Positions 23,321 to 33,790 of a stretch of DNA of 64,000 nucleotides are shown here, piece by piece. The stretch comes from Narthecium ossifragum. Taxonomy: Eukaryota; Streptophyta; Magnoliopsida; Dioscoreales; Nartheciaceae. Every line of letters starts with the position of its first letter. Positions within the stretch are counted from its first letter, which is position 1. The stretch lies in contig OY986966.1 in NCBI GenBank assembly GCA_963920575.1, forward strand, positions 21,523,656-21,587,655. Direction: 5' to 3'. The position numbers were made by a program, and so were the translations under genes. Under the pieces are notes generated by a model. That model was not told where the DNA came from and made no database searches. It saw only the letters and a program-made list of their open reading frames with translations.

Positions 23321-24375
23321 ATCTTTCTTTCTTGAGTATTTACTGTTTTGCCATCCAAACTGCGCCATTGGTACTAAAATTGTCGTAACTTTCTCTAGGA
23401 AACTGCAAATCACGAACTGTAAAAACTCTCGGAAACTAGACTTCCAGAGCGTTCCAACCATATATAGCACATCATCTAGTTCATTCCGAGAAGGTATAGT
23501 TTCAGTGTTAAAGACCGATCTTTGCTTCAATTTCCTGCATAATATAAATAACTTTGTGAAGCAACATATACGGACGAAATCATCTATATTAATCATGAAA
23601 ACTCAGCAAATAAACTGCTCTTAGTCATGTTCAGGGTGCACTTTCATGCACTCATCAACTAGCTAACTAAACGGAATGGTTTTTCTAATAGTTGATAGGT
23701 GAATGGTTAGTTCTCCCAATCACTCAATAAGGTTCGGTTAGGATCCCTCGTTGGCAATAACAATTATCTAAAATTCGCTGACCTAATGATTTGTTCCGAT
23801 CACTGCTAATGAACCCTCTGATTAAGACCGATTCATCACGAGAAAATAATCATAATATGAATTTATGTGTAAGATCGAGATGGTTCTAGCATTTCGATTG
23901 GCCAAATCTATAAAGATAGGATAGATCAAGGATTAGGAATAGAGTATAGCGGTTCTAGCACTATAACTTCCTAATCACGAATAAGATTTCCTCATAATAT
24001 GAAATTCCATGGTTCTAGCGTGGTTCTTCTATTAGATGAGTTCAATCCAAGCCCTAACATGCATAAACTCTAGATCTAATGCATATAAGAACAATTCAAA
24101 CATCCAACAATAAATCAACACCAAAGTTATAAAGAAATTAAGATCAATCCATACAAACCATTCAAGAAGGTATACAAGCCCTAAATCTTAAGAATCCCTA
24201 ATAGAAACCATGGTTACATCATAAGAATCTCATGGCGAGGGGTTTAGCTACTCATCTTTTGGGTTTGATCCATGGATGAAAGTTGATGAAGCTTTTCCGC
24301 CATGGATTTCCTCCAAGAGATTCTAACAAAAAAAGTTTAAAAGATGAAAAAGTAACTAAGAAAGAGTGCTATGCT

Positions 24376-24378
<3 letters not shown>

Positions 24379-24438
<60 letters not shown>

Positions 24439-24440
24439 CC
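24379..24440. repeat. GA microsatellite
   Basis: A near-pure (GA)n run of about 60 bp, in the leader part of E copy 4. Confidence 0.95.
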
Positions 24441-25140
24441 AAATAGCCCCCTTTCCTTGGCCTCCAAGCAGCCAAGAGAGTCCCCAAAAATCCCTAAAAA
24501 GAGTCCTATTTAAAGCCCAAAAGCCTCTCATCCTCGGATTATATCTGAGTCCTTTATTTTGCTTAGCCCCCATATAACGATCGGTCTTTTAGGATGAAAG
24601 ATCGATCTTTTTATCTAATAAAACTGGCTGCGCCTGAGGAAAATCGATCATTTATAAGGAGAAGATCGATCATTTATAAGAAGAAGATCGATCATTTAAA
24701 ACATCGCTCTCTGTCATCTTTGCTACAGTACAAAGATCGATCATATATAGTAAAGAAGATCGAACTTCTTTCCTGCGTATTATCTCTTTTGCCATTCAGC
24801 ACAGCGTCATTGGTACTAAAAGTATGGGGGAAGGGGCGTCAGCACCATAAACTAGACTTATCCCGTTAAAAAACACTAAGCATAAGATTTGGGGCCTTAA
24901 CACCATCTACCACTTCAAAAGACACCTATGCCCCCCTCCTACAATAGCCTCAAAAAACATACGCTCTCCTCTTCCTCCTCCTCCTCCTCCCTGCTCGCCT
25001 CCTCAGTGTCACCCATCCGCCTCCTCTAGCTCCTCCACCTCCCGTCTCCTTCAAACCCCCATGAACGCCCTCCTTTTACTCCTCAACCTCTCCTTCAAAC
25101 GCCATGAACGCGTCTTCAAAGCTCCAAACACTAGGCCATG

Positions 25141-25330
25141 TCGATGGATCCGCATCATCCCAAGAAGAACGGTTGTGATTGTTGCGGCGAGGAGAAGGGC
25201 ATGACAGTCAAGAAGATGCGACCGTCGCCGACTATCACCGTCGACGAGATCGTCGCAGAGTTCTCCCACCACGCCCCCCGCGTTGCCCGGATCAACAACG
25301 ACAACTTCGGGCTCTGCCCCACCTCTATTC
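25141..25330 (+). pseudogene. possible captured gene fragment in the MULE (left)
   Basis: A GC-rich stretch, unlike its AT-rich surroundings, opens with an ATG (MSMDPHHPKKNGCDCCGEE) and holds a C-x-C-C cluster, then TITVDEIVAEFSHHAPRVAR. It stays open to about 25425, but the end runs into pyrimidine-rich repeat. I do not recognise the family. Codon-like composition suggests captured coding DNA; function unknown. Confidence 0.35.
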
Positions 25331-25384
25331 TTCCTGCCCCTTCTCCCCTATCAACGAGGTCCCTCTGTTCTTGCTGCCCCTTCT

Positions 25385-27230
25385 CCCCTGTCAAGAGAAA
25401 AGAGAATTTTGAAAAGAGAACATAGAAGAGAGAAAAGAGAAAAGAGAACTAAGAAAAGAGAAGAGAGTAGAGAGTAGAGAGAAAAGAGAATTTTGAAAAA
25501 AGAACTAAGAAAAGAGAAGAGAGAAGAGAGTAGAGAGAAAAGATAAAAGATAAAAGATAAAAGATAAAAGAGAATTTTGAAAAGAGAACATAGAAGAGAG
25601 AAAAAGGAAAAAAGAAAAGAGAACTAAGAAAAGAGAAGAGAGAAGAAAGTAGAGAGAAAAGAGAATTTTGAAAAGAGAACTAAGAAAAGAGCAGAGAGAA
25701 GAGAGTAGAGAGAAAAGAGAAAGAGAATTTTGAAAAGAGAATATAGAAGAGAGAAAAGAGAAAAGAGAACTAAGAAAAGAGAAGAGAGTAGAGTGTAGAG
25801 AGAAAAGAGAATTTTGAAAAGAGAACATAGAAAAGAGCAGAGAGAAGAGAGTAGAGAGAAAAGAGAATTTTTAAAAGAGAACTAAGAAAAGATAATAGAG
25901 AAGAGAGTAGAGAGAAAAGATAAAAGAGAATTTTGAAAAGAGAACATAGAAGAGAGAAAAGGGAAAAGAGAAAAGAGAACTAAGAAAAGAGAAGAGAGAA
26001 GACAGTAGACAGAAAAGAGAATTTTGAAAAGAGAACTAATAAAAGAGCAGAGAGAAGAGAGTAGAGAGAAAAGAGAAACGAGAATTTTGAAAAGAGAATA
26101 GAGAAGAGTGTAAAGAGAAAAGAATAGAGAGAAAAGAGAAAAGAGAATTTTGAAAAGAGAATAGAGAAGAGGGTAGAGAGAAAAGAGTAGAGAGAAAAGA
26201 GAAGAGAGTTTTTTCCGTTTTCACTTTTCACTTTTCTATGTTCTCTTACTCTTTTCTCTTTTCTCTCTTCTCTTTTTTGGTGATCTACTTCAATATTGTA
26301 CACGATTGGATTGCATTATTCTCTTTCTCTCTTTCACTGTTGTATTGTATTATTATCTTTCCCAATTTCGATTAATGTTCATGACTATTCTCTTTTATCT
26401 TCTTCATTAAAGTTCATTAATCACTTCTTCGCATAAAACTGAGCAATACAGGTCCACTCTTGCCACAATCACAAGTGTAATGCAAAAAATCCACGACGAT
26501 AAATCCCTTCACAGACCTCTGTTCTTGCTGCCCCTTCTCCCCTGTCAATAGAAAATAAAATTTTGAAAAGAGAACATAGAAGAGAGAAAAGAGAACTAAG
26601 AAAAGAGAAGAGAGTAAAGAGTGGAGAGAAAAGAGAATTTTGAAAAGAGAACTAAGAAAAGAGAAGAGAGTAGAGAGAAAAGATAAAAGATAAAAGAGAA
26701 TTTTGAAAAGAGAACATAGAAGAGAGAAAAGGGAAAAGAGAAAAGAGAACTAAGAAAAGAGAAGAGAGTAGAAAGTAGAGAGAAGAGAATTTTGAAAAAG
26801 AGAACTAAGAAAAGAGTAGAGAGAAGAGAGTAGAGAGAAAAGAGAAGAGAGAATTTTGAAAAGAGAACATAGAAGAGAGAAAAGAGAAACGAGAAAAGAG
26901 AACTAAGAAAAAGGGTAAAGAGAAGAGTATAGAGAGAAAAGAAAATTTTGAAAAGAGAACATATAAAAGAGAACTAAGAAAAGAGCAGAGAGAAGAGAGT
27001 AGAGAGAAAAGAGAATTTTGAAAAGAGAACTAAGAAAAGAGAAGAGAGAAAAGAAAAAAGAAAAAAAGAGAATTTTGAAAAGAGAACATAGAAGAGAGAA
27101 AAGGGAAAAGAGAAAAGAGAACTAAGAAAAGAGAAGAGAGAAGAAAGTAGAGAGAAAAGAGAATTTTGAAAAGAAAACATAGAAAAGAGAACTAAGAAAA
27201 GAGCAGAGAGAAGAGAGTAGAGAGAAGGCT
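25385..27230. repeat. GA-rich minisatellite (GAGAATTTTGAAAAGAGAAC type)
   Basis: There are two blocks, 25390-26215 and 26545-27225. Each is built from alternating modules: GAGAATTTTGAAAAGAGAAC, then AAGAAAAGAGAAGAGAGTAGAGAGAAAA. Spacing between successive GAATTTTGAAAA words is about 60-100 bp. The spacer (26216-26544) begins with a pyrimidine-rich inverse segment and ends with a copy of the array's 5' flank (CTGTTCTTGCTGCCCCTTCT, also at 25362), so the whole flank-plus-array was duplicated. Nearly all A and G on the plus strand. Long minus-strand ORFs here are artefacts of the repeat. Confidence 0.9.
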
Positions 27231-27433
27231 TTAAGCCTTTGCATTGTTTCACCTTGTCAACACATCCACCACCCAGCTTCAATCACATAGACCATAAATC
27301 CCTTCACATACCTCTCATGAGAAATGATTGGTGTGTACTCTCTTGATCAGAGAAAATGGCCTTAGCTTCACAGTCCATGTTCTTCACAGTCCATGTTCTT
27401 TCTCATGCTCATATCCATCCCTTCACAGACCTC

Positions 27434-27760
27434 TCATATCCATGCCCAAATTTGCTGGATGAAGCCGTTCATGGGGATGGGGTATGTGGATGTGTCTGCA
27501 AAGCCGAATATCTGAAAGGAGTGGCTGGGGTCAGAGTAGACATAGAAAGCGTCGTCCGTCACGAAGACCTCCGACGACGACGGATCGGAGGCGTTGTCGC
27601 GTTGTGATGACGGATCGGAGGCAGCACACTTCTTGATCGTGGCGGCGGAGATGAAGGGCGACGCCGCCCATGCACATCTCGATTTGGTCGGACATCGTGT
27701 TGACTCACCTGTCGCCATCGACGGTGGGGTGTACTGACTTCTCGATGGTGGCTAGCCAAG
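27434..27760 (-). pseudogene. possible captured gene fragment in the MULE (right)
   Basis: A GC-rich minus-strand frame (27718-27437) reads CAWAASPFISAATIKKC and SEVFVTDDAFYVYSDPSHSF. It is open and protein-like, but I do not recognise it. It could be the remains of an exon picked up by the MULE. Upstream, 27760-27880 is a GA-rich low-complexity segment. Confidence 0.3.
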
Positions 27761-28378
27761 CGGCGGGGGAGAGGGTGCTGGGGGAGAGGAGGGTGAGAGG
27801 GAGGGGGATGATGGAGGAATATGACAGTAAGAGAAAGGGAAGAGGGACGGGGAGAGGGAGGAGGATGATGGAGTTATAGTTGGGATTAGGATTTGGATTA
27901 TCATAGGGGTAAAAAGGTCATCAAAATTATATAACCAACCATAACTATTCATAACTGATGTAAAATGGTGTTAAGACCTTAAATCTAATGATAGAGGTGT
28001 ACCCATCAACAAGCTTCACAAATTTGGTGTAAACACCAATGATCTAGTAAAAGTATTGTAACTTCATTTAGGAAACTCTAAATCACAAACCGTAAAATTT
28101 TTCAAAAACTAGACTTCCAAAGCTTTCCAATCATATATGGAACATCATCTAGCTCTTCCTGAGAAGGTACAATGTAATCTTATAAGTTGACCGATGTAAT
28201 CTTTTCAGCTTCTTTGCTCATTTTAGCTCCAATTTTCTCGTTTTCGCTTCAAACTTGATCTAACTATTGTTGAGGTATTTTGTACCTGAAATAGGTTAAA
28301 AATAGTTAGTGAACCATTGCTCGGAGACTAACAAAGCCAAATTATAAGGGTGATTTGTGCACTTTTCAAGTCTTATCA

Positions 28379-28716
28379 GTAAGGAAACAAAATGCTTGAC
28401 TAGCATCATGCACAGGCCTATCGCTGGCGGCCACCCGCGCCTCACCTCCCCCCTCCATTCTCGAACACTACTCAGGCCCCCTGTTTTTGCAGCTCCTCAA
28501 TGTTAGGTTGCTACTTTCAACTTCGTATTAGCTTACATGTTGCTCTCTATATCATGAGATCCCTTCACCGGGCATCCATTTCTCGTTTGTAATAGTTTTT
28601 ATACTTTGGTGGTTTGATTCTTACCGTGACATGTTGCTCTCTATATCATGAGAGCATGTTGCTCTATATATCTTGATAGAAGCATCAATCTAATGTATTA
28701 CTTAACATGTTATTAG
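28379..28716. other. unassigned AT-rich spacer
   Basis: No gene is seen. ACATGTTGCTCTCTATATCATGAGA is partly repeated at about 28537, 28628 and 28654. Confidence 0.5.
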
Positions 28717-29715
28717 ATGGACAATAATGACAAACAATCTAAAAGGTTGAGAGTATTAGGCGCGACCTTTGTGGTCATAGCCTCTGTAGTGCTGCGCTAC
28801 ATAGATTCAACCAAGCGCACTGGGCACATGATACGCAAGGCCCGAAATGAGGCACGAAGGAGGCATATCGCCAGTATTCTGATGCCCGAAATAGATTATT
28901 GCGTCAGTTACATCCGAATGGATGTAGACACACTATAATAAGCGTTGGCACGCCTTATAAGGCGACGTCAACTGTTGAAAGATACCGATTGAGTTGGGGT
29001 CGAAAACAATTGTGTATCTTTCTACACATTGTCGGATACAACACAAAAAATTGTGTGATGCGGGCAGAATTTTTGTTGTCCGGTGAGACAATCAGTTGCT
29101 ATTTCAATGCGTTGTTGAAGGCGATATGTGGTATTCGTGACATACATATGCAACAACCATGACCAGCCACACACCCAAATATCTTAGCTAGCCTTTCATA
29201 CTACCCTTATTTTTTTTGAGGTACTATAATATGCATTTATGTTGATTTTTAAGTAGATACAAGATTTTGACACATAATGACCATCTTGATTAGAAGCCAT
29301 CATGTAGAGCTGCATTGGTCTGATAGACGGGGACACACATACATGCCACTGATCCGTTGGACCTAGCATTGCGTTTTCAAGGTCGGAAGGGAGTGACACA
29401 GAATGTGTTGGCCGATGTACCCCCGACCTTTGATTCATGTACATACTAGCCGGATGGGAAGGTTCGACCAATGACTACACCGTTTTGAAAGATGTTTTTT
29501 GACACCCACCACAAAGTAGATTAAAGACAATTGAAGGTATAATGATCACATATCATGGTTGTTTAGTACCTTAAAAGACAAATTCATAAATATTCTGCAC
29601 TGATGTTATGGTTTTAAATTATCACCTTTCGGCAAGTACTATCTTGTGGATGCGGGATACCCAACGACCCCCGGCTTCATCGCACCTTAGAGGGGTGTTA
29701 GATATCATTTGAAAG
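28717..29715 (+). pseudogene. PIF/Harbinger transposase relic
   Basis: Pieces of a Harbinger-type DDE transposase occur in order on the plus strand. 28717-29160 holds the N-terminal region (ATG at 28717; a run like FLHIVGYNTKNCVMRAEFL; SGETISCYFN; LKAICG). 29310-29500 holds IDG and FMYILAGWEGSTNDYTVL. 29635-29700 holds YLVDAGYP and RGVRYHL. Such enzymes cut and paste DNA at TTA/TAA sites. The segments are separated by frameshifts and about 150 bp of unrelated sequence, the frame shifts near 28935, and the C-terminal part is missing. Not functional. Confidence 0.8.
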
Positions 29716-29775
29716 ATGGGTTATAATACGTTGGTGGAAAAGGCCTCTAAGACGAAAGTTGGGGTAAAAACATGT

Positions 29776-31050
29776 TGACCACATCTGCTCATCACCCATC
29801 GCCAAAGATTCACCTGTCACTAGATCTCGTGATTTAACTCCTATCCTATTGAAACTCTGCCATATTCTCAACCGCAAAGAATCACCACCACTTGAGCAAC
29901 CACCTACTGAATGTTTCTGACTCTTTGTAATTCTTTAACGTCAACTCTTCCACCATCACTTCGTGATCATTAGGAGACTGACTGAGAACTTCTGTCCATT
30001 GGTGTTGTCCCAGGTTGGGAGATGGGATTCAAGTGTACATCCTTACCTGTCAATGCTTCCATTAAAGTTTTAGGTGACCTTGAGGAGGGGATATGCTCCG
30101 GCCAACTGGGTTCTGAAGAGATGATTGGTGGCATATTTTGCAACAAATTGCAACGATCTGGTTGCTGAGGTTGTTCATTCTCCTTTATGATGAGATGCGG
30201 AGCCTTCACATAGTTCTCTATGCTCTCATTCACTTCAGGTGTCCCCCCCATGAATCAAGATAACGTGTTGCAACACTCTTATGAGCCCATTGGCTTGGCT
30301 AGAATGCTTGAAATGCATCCACAACTTCCTATGTTAAACATCAAGCATAAAGCATTATGAACAACTGATACATAAGCACAATAACAAGCTAGTCATTCTG
30401 CTCATGGATGAGGTAGAAACCCTAAATGCCTAAACAGTTGCAAAGAATCAAAAGTAAGGGAAAAAAGAAGCAAAAAAACAACAGTAAAATGTACGATTAT
30501 AAAGGAAACAACTGCATCTATCAACCAAGAAAAAAACGCATAATAAAAGTTTAAAATATCTAATCTTGGAAAAATTCTTGAGCTTTCCTACAAAATAAAA
30601 ACAATAATCCCATGGGATAAAACATCTCCAATCCTAGAATAACTTGGCAATCCCATTCCCCAAATATGTCAGCCATCCCAACTTCCCGGATCCCTAATGC
30701 AGCACAATCGACAACTGCTGACATTAGATCGCCCAATACACTAGTGCATTGAAGCTTATCATTAACTATACAACCAACGCTCCCAACAAGCACCAAAAGC
30801 ATGACCCAAAATAAAACTGAAATCCACGCACCCAATCCCAATATGAACCTCTAAGCTGGAGCTATGCGGACAAAAAAAAACCACAACCAAGAATCAAGAT
30901 AACACGATGACCTCGAGAACCCTAGACTTCCCACAATTAGCAGGAAAAGAGATAATGAACTCACCTCAATAGGAACTCGTCTTTTGCTCCTCCTTCATAC
31001 TCTTATCTCTCTCTTTCAAGCAAACAATCAGAATCACGAAAGTGCAGTTG
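29776..31050 (-). pseudogene. truncated inverted copy of the 5' end of the SPA1-type gene
   Basis: On the minus strand the ATG at 30251-30253 opens MGGTPEVNESIEN..., colinear with residues 1-150 of the intact gene at 55169. The stretch coding [15 protein letters not shown] is almost identical in DNA. A 4-bp insertion (TCAG) near 29975 shifts the frame, so the ORF ends QSVS; further indels follow to about 29776, where similarity stops next to the Harbinger relic. The bases just before the ATG (CTTGATTCATGG) are shared too. Further upstream, 31050-30968 looks like a leader exon with donor GAG|GTGAGTT, so the copy may keep its own 5'UTR intron. It lacks the kinase end, coiled coil and WD40 parts. 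Confidence 0.8.
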
Positions 31051-31095
31051 CTATTGAGGTGAGTTCATTCTCTCTTTCCTCTGATTTGTGGGAAG
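30927..31095. repeat. inverted repeat around the leader-exon splice donor
   Basis: The left arm 30927-30972 (CTTCCCACAATTAG...CACCTCAATAG) and the right arm 31051-31095 (CTATTGAGGTGAG...TTGTGGGAAG) pair along about 45 bp with few mismatches, around a loop of about 78 nt. Each arm contains the putative exon|intron junction of the truncated SPA copy, in opposite orientation. Confidence 0.8.
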
Positions 31096-31193
31096 TGTTT
31101 ATAGAAAGCTATGATTTAAGAAGCATTCCCATCTTTATAGAAAGCGTTTAATTTGCAGGGAAAACTTCAATGATGATTTTAACCTGGTAAAGC

Positions 31194-31584
31194 TAGGGGT
31201 GAGCATTCAGTTCTCGGTCCAGAACCGAAGAATCGAATTTTTCGGTCATGTTTTTAGAGAACCGAACCAAACCGAACTTATGAAGGAACCAAACCGAACC
31301 GAAATTGTTCGGTTCCAAATCAATTGGAACCGAATCAAACTTTTTGGAACCGAACCAAACTTTTTAGACCATAGGTTCATAGGCTAAGGCATGTATGAAA
31401 ACTTCGTTTCTAACCCAAACCGAACCAAATTTTTTTTAAAGAACCAAAGCCGAACCGAAACCCGAACTTTTCATACATGCCAAAACCGAACCGAAACAAA
31501 AAACCGAAAAAACCGAACCGAATGGACCGAACTAATTCGGTTCGATTCGGTTCTTCGGATTCGGTTCGGTTCTGCTCACCCCTA
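31194..31584. mobile_element. hAT-type MITE, 391 bp
   Basis: A perfect 8-bp TSD GGTAAAGC (31186-31193 and 31585-31592) and 12-bp terminal inverted repeats TAGGGGTGAGCA/TGCTCACCCCTA. The interior is a run of AACCGAACCGAA-type words on the left and CGGTTCGGTT on the right. The TSD length and TAGGG ends fit the hAT superfamily. No transposase. Confidence 0.92.
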
Positions 31585-31817
31585 GGTAAAGCAGTTGATT
31601 TTTTGTTCTTGCATCATTTAGGTGGTCATTTTTAAGCATTGTGGTTATTTTAATTTGTAGTGGATTGTACTTTAGTTACCAAGTGCTATATATCTCCTTA
31701 CTAATGCTAGCTACTGCCATTATCTCTTTTTAAGGTAGCCACTATATATTGTTAGTTCAAGCACTCAACCTTATCACTTTCTTACTGTCCAGGTGAGCTA
31801 TGATTTAAGAAGCATTC

Positions 31818-32736
31818 TGATACACCGAGCTTTCTCGTAAGCACGAGTACCGGGTCTCTTGCCTGGTCTCGGCTCCTCATTAGCCAAAGTTATGACTAGG
31901 TCGAGAGATACCTTTAGGGTTTTAAGAGAAGCACCCTAGGTATTCGACGAGGAAGGCTTAAATCAGAGAAGAGAGATGGATGAGGAAGAGGATTACCTCG
32001 CAGCTTTCTCTATGGTTGGCCGGCTACCCTTGGGGGATCCAACCCTTGGAGAACGTGGCAGCAGACGAAAAGGTGACGGAGGGAAGCACGACAACCAAGG
32101 GGACACCGGGGACTTGGAGTTGGACGGCGGAGACGAGGACGGCAGCGGACGGCGGAGGCCAGTGGTGGAGAAGGGATCCGGCGAAGGGAAGGGAAGTGAA
32201 GGTGGCTGGTGGAGTTGATGGAATTAGGGTTACAGCTAATCTTATGATTATTCTACTAATAACTCTACTTTATTGATCATAATTCATCCATAACCTAACA
32301 CAAACTATAGAGGTCATTTTATAGAGGCCTTGACAGAGTTCTAATCAGACTAGACAACCTTCTTGCTTAAATCAGCAAGTAATAAGACTCTTCCTAATCT
32401 AACTCAGACTTAACTCAAACTTCCTAATAACTGTACTCAGCTAAGAAACTAATAAAGCAAGTGATATCTGAACTCAAACTAGGAAGCTGACTCAATCAAG
32501 ATAACTACTAATTAGGAAATCAACTAAGTAAGCAAACCAGCTAAGGAATAGGAATCCCTAAGGCCGGCTTGGCTTAACCTGCTCCAAGGGGACCTGGTCC
32601 CACCCGGCCTTGACCATGGATCCATGATTGGGTGTGGGCTTGGTCTTGGTTGGGTCAGCTAGGGCTTGGCTCGATCCAGTCCTTCCTTGGGCGTGGGTCC
32701 GGCAGGTCCGAGTCAAGTGAGTTTGACCTCATATCA
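31818..32736 (-). repeat. 3' LTR of element F
   Basis: It shares with the 5' LTR a GC-rich block (31979-32230 against 35433-35685) and the terminal block (32580-32736 against 37215-37361). It ends in TGATATGAGG on the minus strand. Confidence 0.85.
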
Positions 32737-33399
32737 TCCCCTCCCCCTTCAAAGAGTGTCTTGTCCTCAAGGCCTGAATTTGCTGAGGGAAGACGGCTCT
32801 GCTCTGCTGAACCGGAGAGACTTTGGTAAACCACATCGGTAGCTTTGGACTTGGTGGTGAAAAACCTGGTCGAGCCCATGGTGGATCTAATGGTATCCTG
32901 ATTAGCGAGTCAGGGGGCCATGTAGCTGGTTTGGAAGGAGGAAGCTAAAGCTCAAGCGTATCTGGCGGTCTTTGGAACTCCAAGAAGTAGATGACGTCTG
33001 TAGATCGACGGTTGTGCGAACTCAATAGCTGGCATCCTTGATCGAAGACTATGTCAACCCGAATCAAATCCTCCCAAAGTGGAAGTAGACCCAATATGGC
33101 AGCTGGATACGGTCGAGAACAGTTGAGCTTAGGGATCTCTCTGCTTTGCTCGAAAGGGATGATTTGGGCTCGGGCTATAGCATTCGGCCTCATGATCAGA
33201 ATCGACGGAGACATTCTAAAGCCTTGAGTGATTGGCAGACGCTGAGTGATGCCCACGGATCTGAATAGCTGGATGATGACATCTGAATAAGGAGTGAAGC
33301 TCCTAGGATGGCTCAGATCGGCCTTCGAATGCGTGATCAATGGCTAAAGTTGCATAGGGAACTTATGGATCTGATCTGGATGGTTCAGATGGCCTGAGG

Positions 33400-33790
33400 G
33401 TGCTTGATCAGGTGCAGATTGGTTGAGCTTGATCAGACTTGGTTGGCTGAGATCAAATATGATCGGATTGATTCTAGCTGAATCCAACTGAGTCTAACTT
33501 AGCCTGATCTGGTCTGGATCTGGGCTTGATCGGAACTGGTTGGTGTAGCCAAATCGGAATTCACCTGACTTGTTGGAATCTAATTTGATTAGATCTGGGT
33601 GTCTGAATTTGAGTCAGATTAGACCCAATATGTTGAATTCTGATCTGATCGGATCTGTACGTTCGAGATTTGCCCAAAGCCGGTTGAGATCAGGTACAAC
33701 TCGATCGGAGTCTGAATCAATCAAGTCTGTGAGACTGAGTTCGAGTTTGATTAAATCCAACTTGTTCAGATCGAACAATTGGAACCTATC
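33400..33790. repeat. degenerate GATCTGA/TTGATC-rich repeat in the element F interior
   Basis: Short words such as GATCTGATCGGATCTG, TTGATTAGATC and AATCTGA recur every 10-30 bp for about 400 bp. No coding region is evident. Confidence 0.55.

Larger units (their letters stand above)
17035..23657 (-). mobile_element. E-type repeat, copy 3, split by solo LTR C
   Basis: The halves are 17035-17669 and 22880-23657 (about 1413 bp when C is removed). The minus strand starts TGATGAGTGCATGAAAGTGC at 23657. Homology with copies 1 and 4 covers both halves, including the conserved CCATGGAT word at the C insertion point and a GATCGATC cluster at 23030-23320. The left boundary, next to the pol terminus of element B, is approximate. 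Copy 4 abuts directly at 23658. Confidence 0.65.
24826..28047. mobile_element. Mutator-like (possible Pack-MULE) element, about 3.2 kb
   Basis: A perfect 9-bp TSD TAAAAGTAT flanks it (24817-24825 and 28048-28056), the length typical of Mutator elements. Excising it restores the E repeat. The terminal inverted repeats are long but degenerate: on the left GTCAGCACCATAAACT...AGATTTGGGGCCTTAACACCAT, and on the inverted right GTTTACACCAAATTTG...AGATTTAAGGTCTTAACACCAT, with about 100 bp in register. No transposase is seen, so it is non-autonomous. Inside are GC-rich gene-like pieces at both ends (25141-25330 and 27434-27760) and a 1.8-kb GA-rich array. Confidence 0.65.
23658..28378 (-). mobile_element. 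E-type repeat, copy 4, split by a Mutator-like element
   Basis: The halves are 23658-24825 and 28057-28378 (about 1490 bp without the insertion). The minus-strand start TGATAAGACTTGAAAAGTGC at 28378 matches copy 1. It holds a (GA)n tract at 24379-24440 and a GATCGATC cluster at 24578-24770. The two halves rejoin to match copy 3 across ATTGGTACTAAAA...GTAACTT. Confidence 0.7.

Noticed and set aside
25505..27282. Several long minus-strand ORFs rich in Leu, Phe and Ser
   Set aside because: They only translate the GA-rich minisatellite; their periodicity follows the DNA repeat and no domain is present.
28717..28938. A short intact gene of 73 codons
   Set aside because: It reads as the start of a Harbinger transposase and continues, frameshifted, downstream.
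30560..30841. A 93-codon hydrophobic minus-strand ORF
   Set aside because: It falls in what looks like the 5'UTR intron of the truncated SPA copy and shows no family signature.
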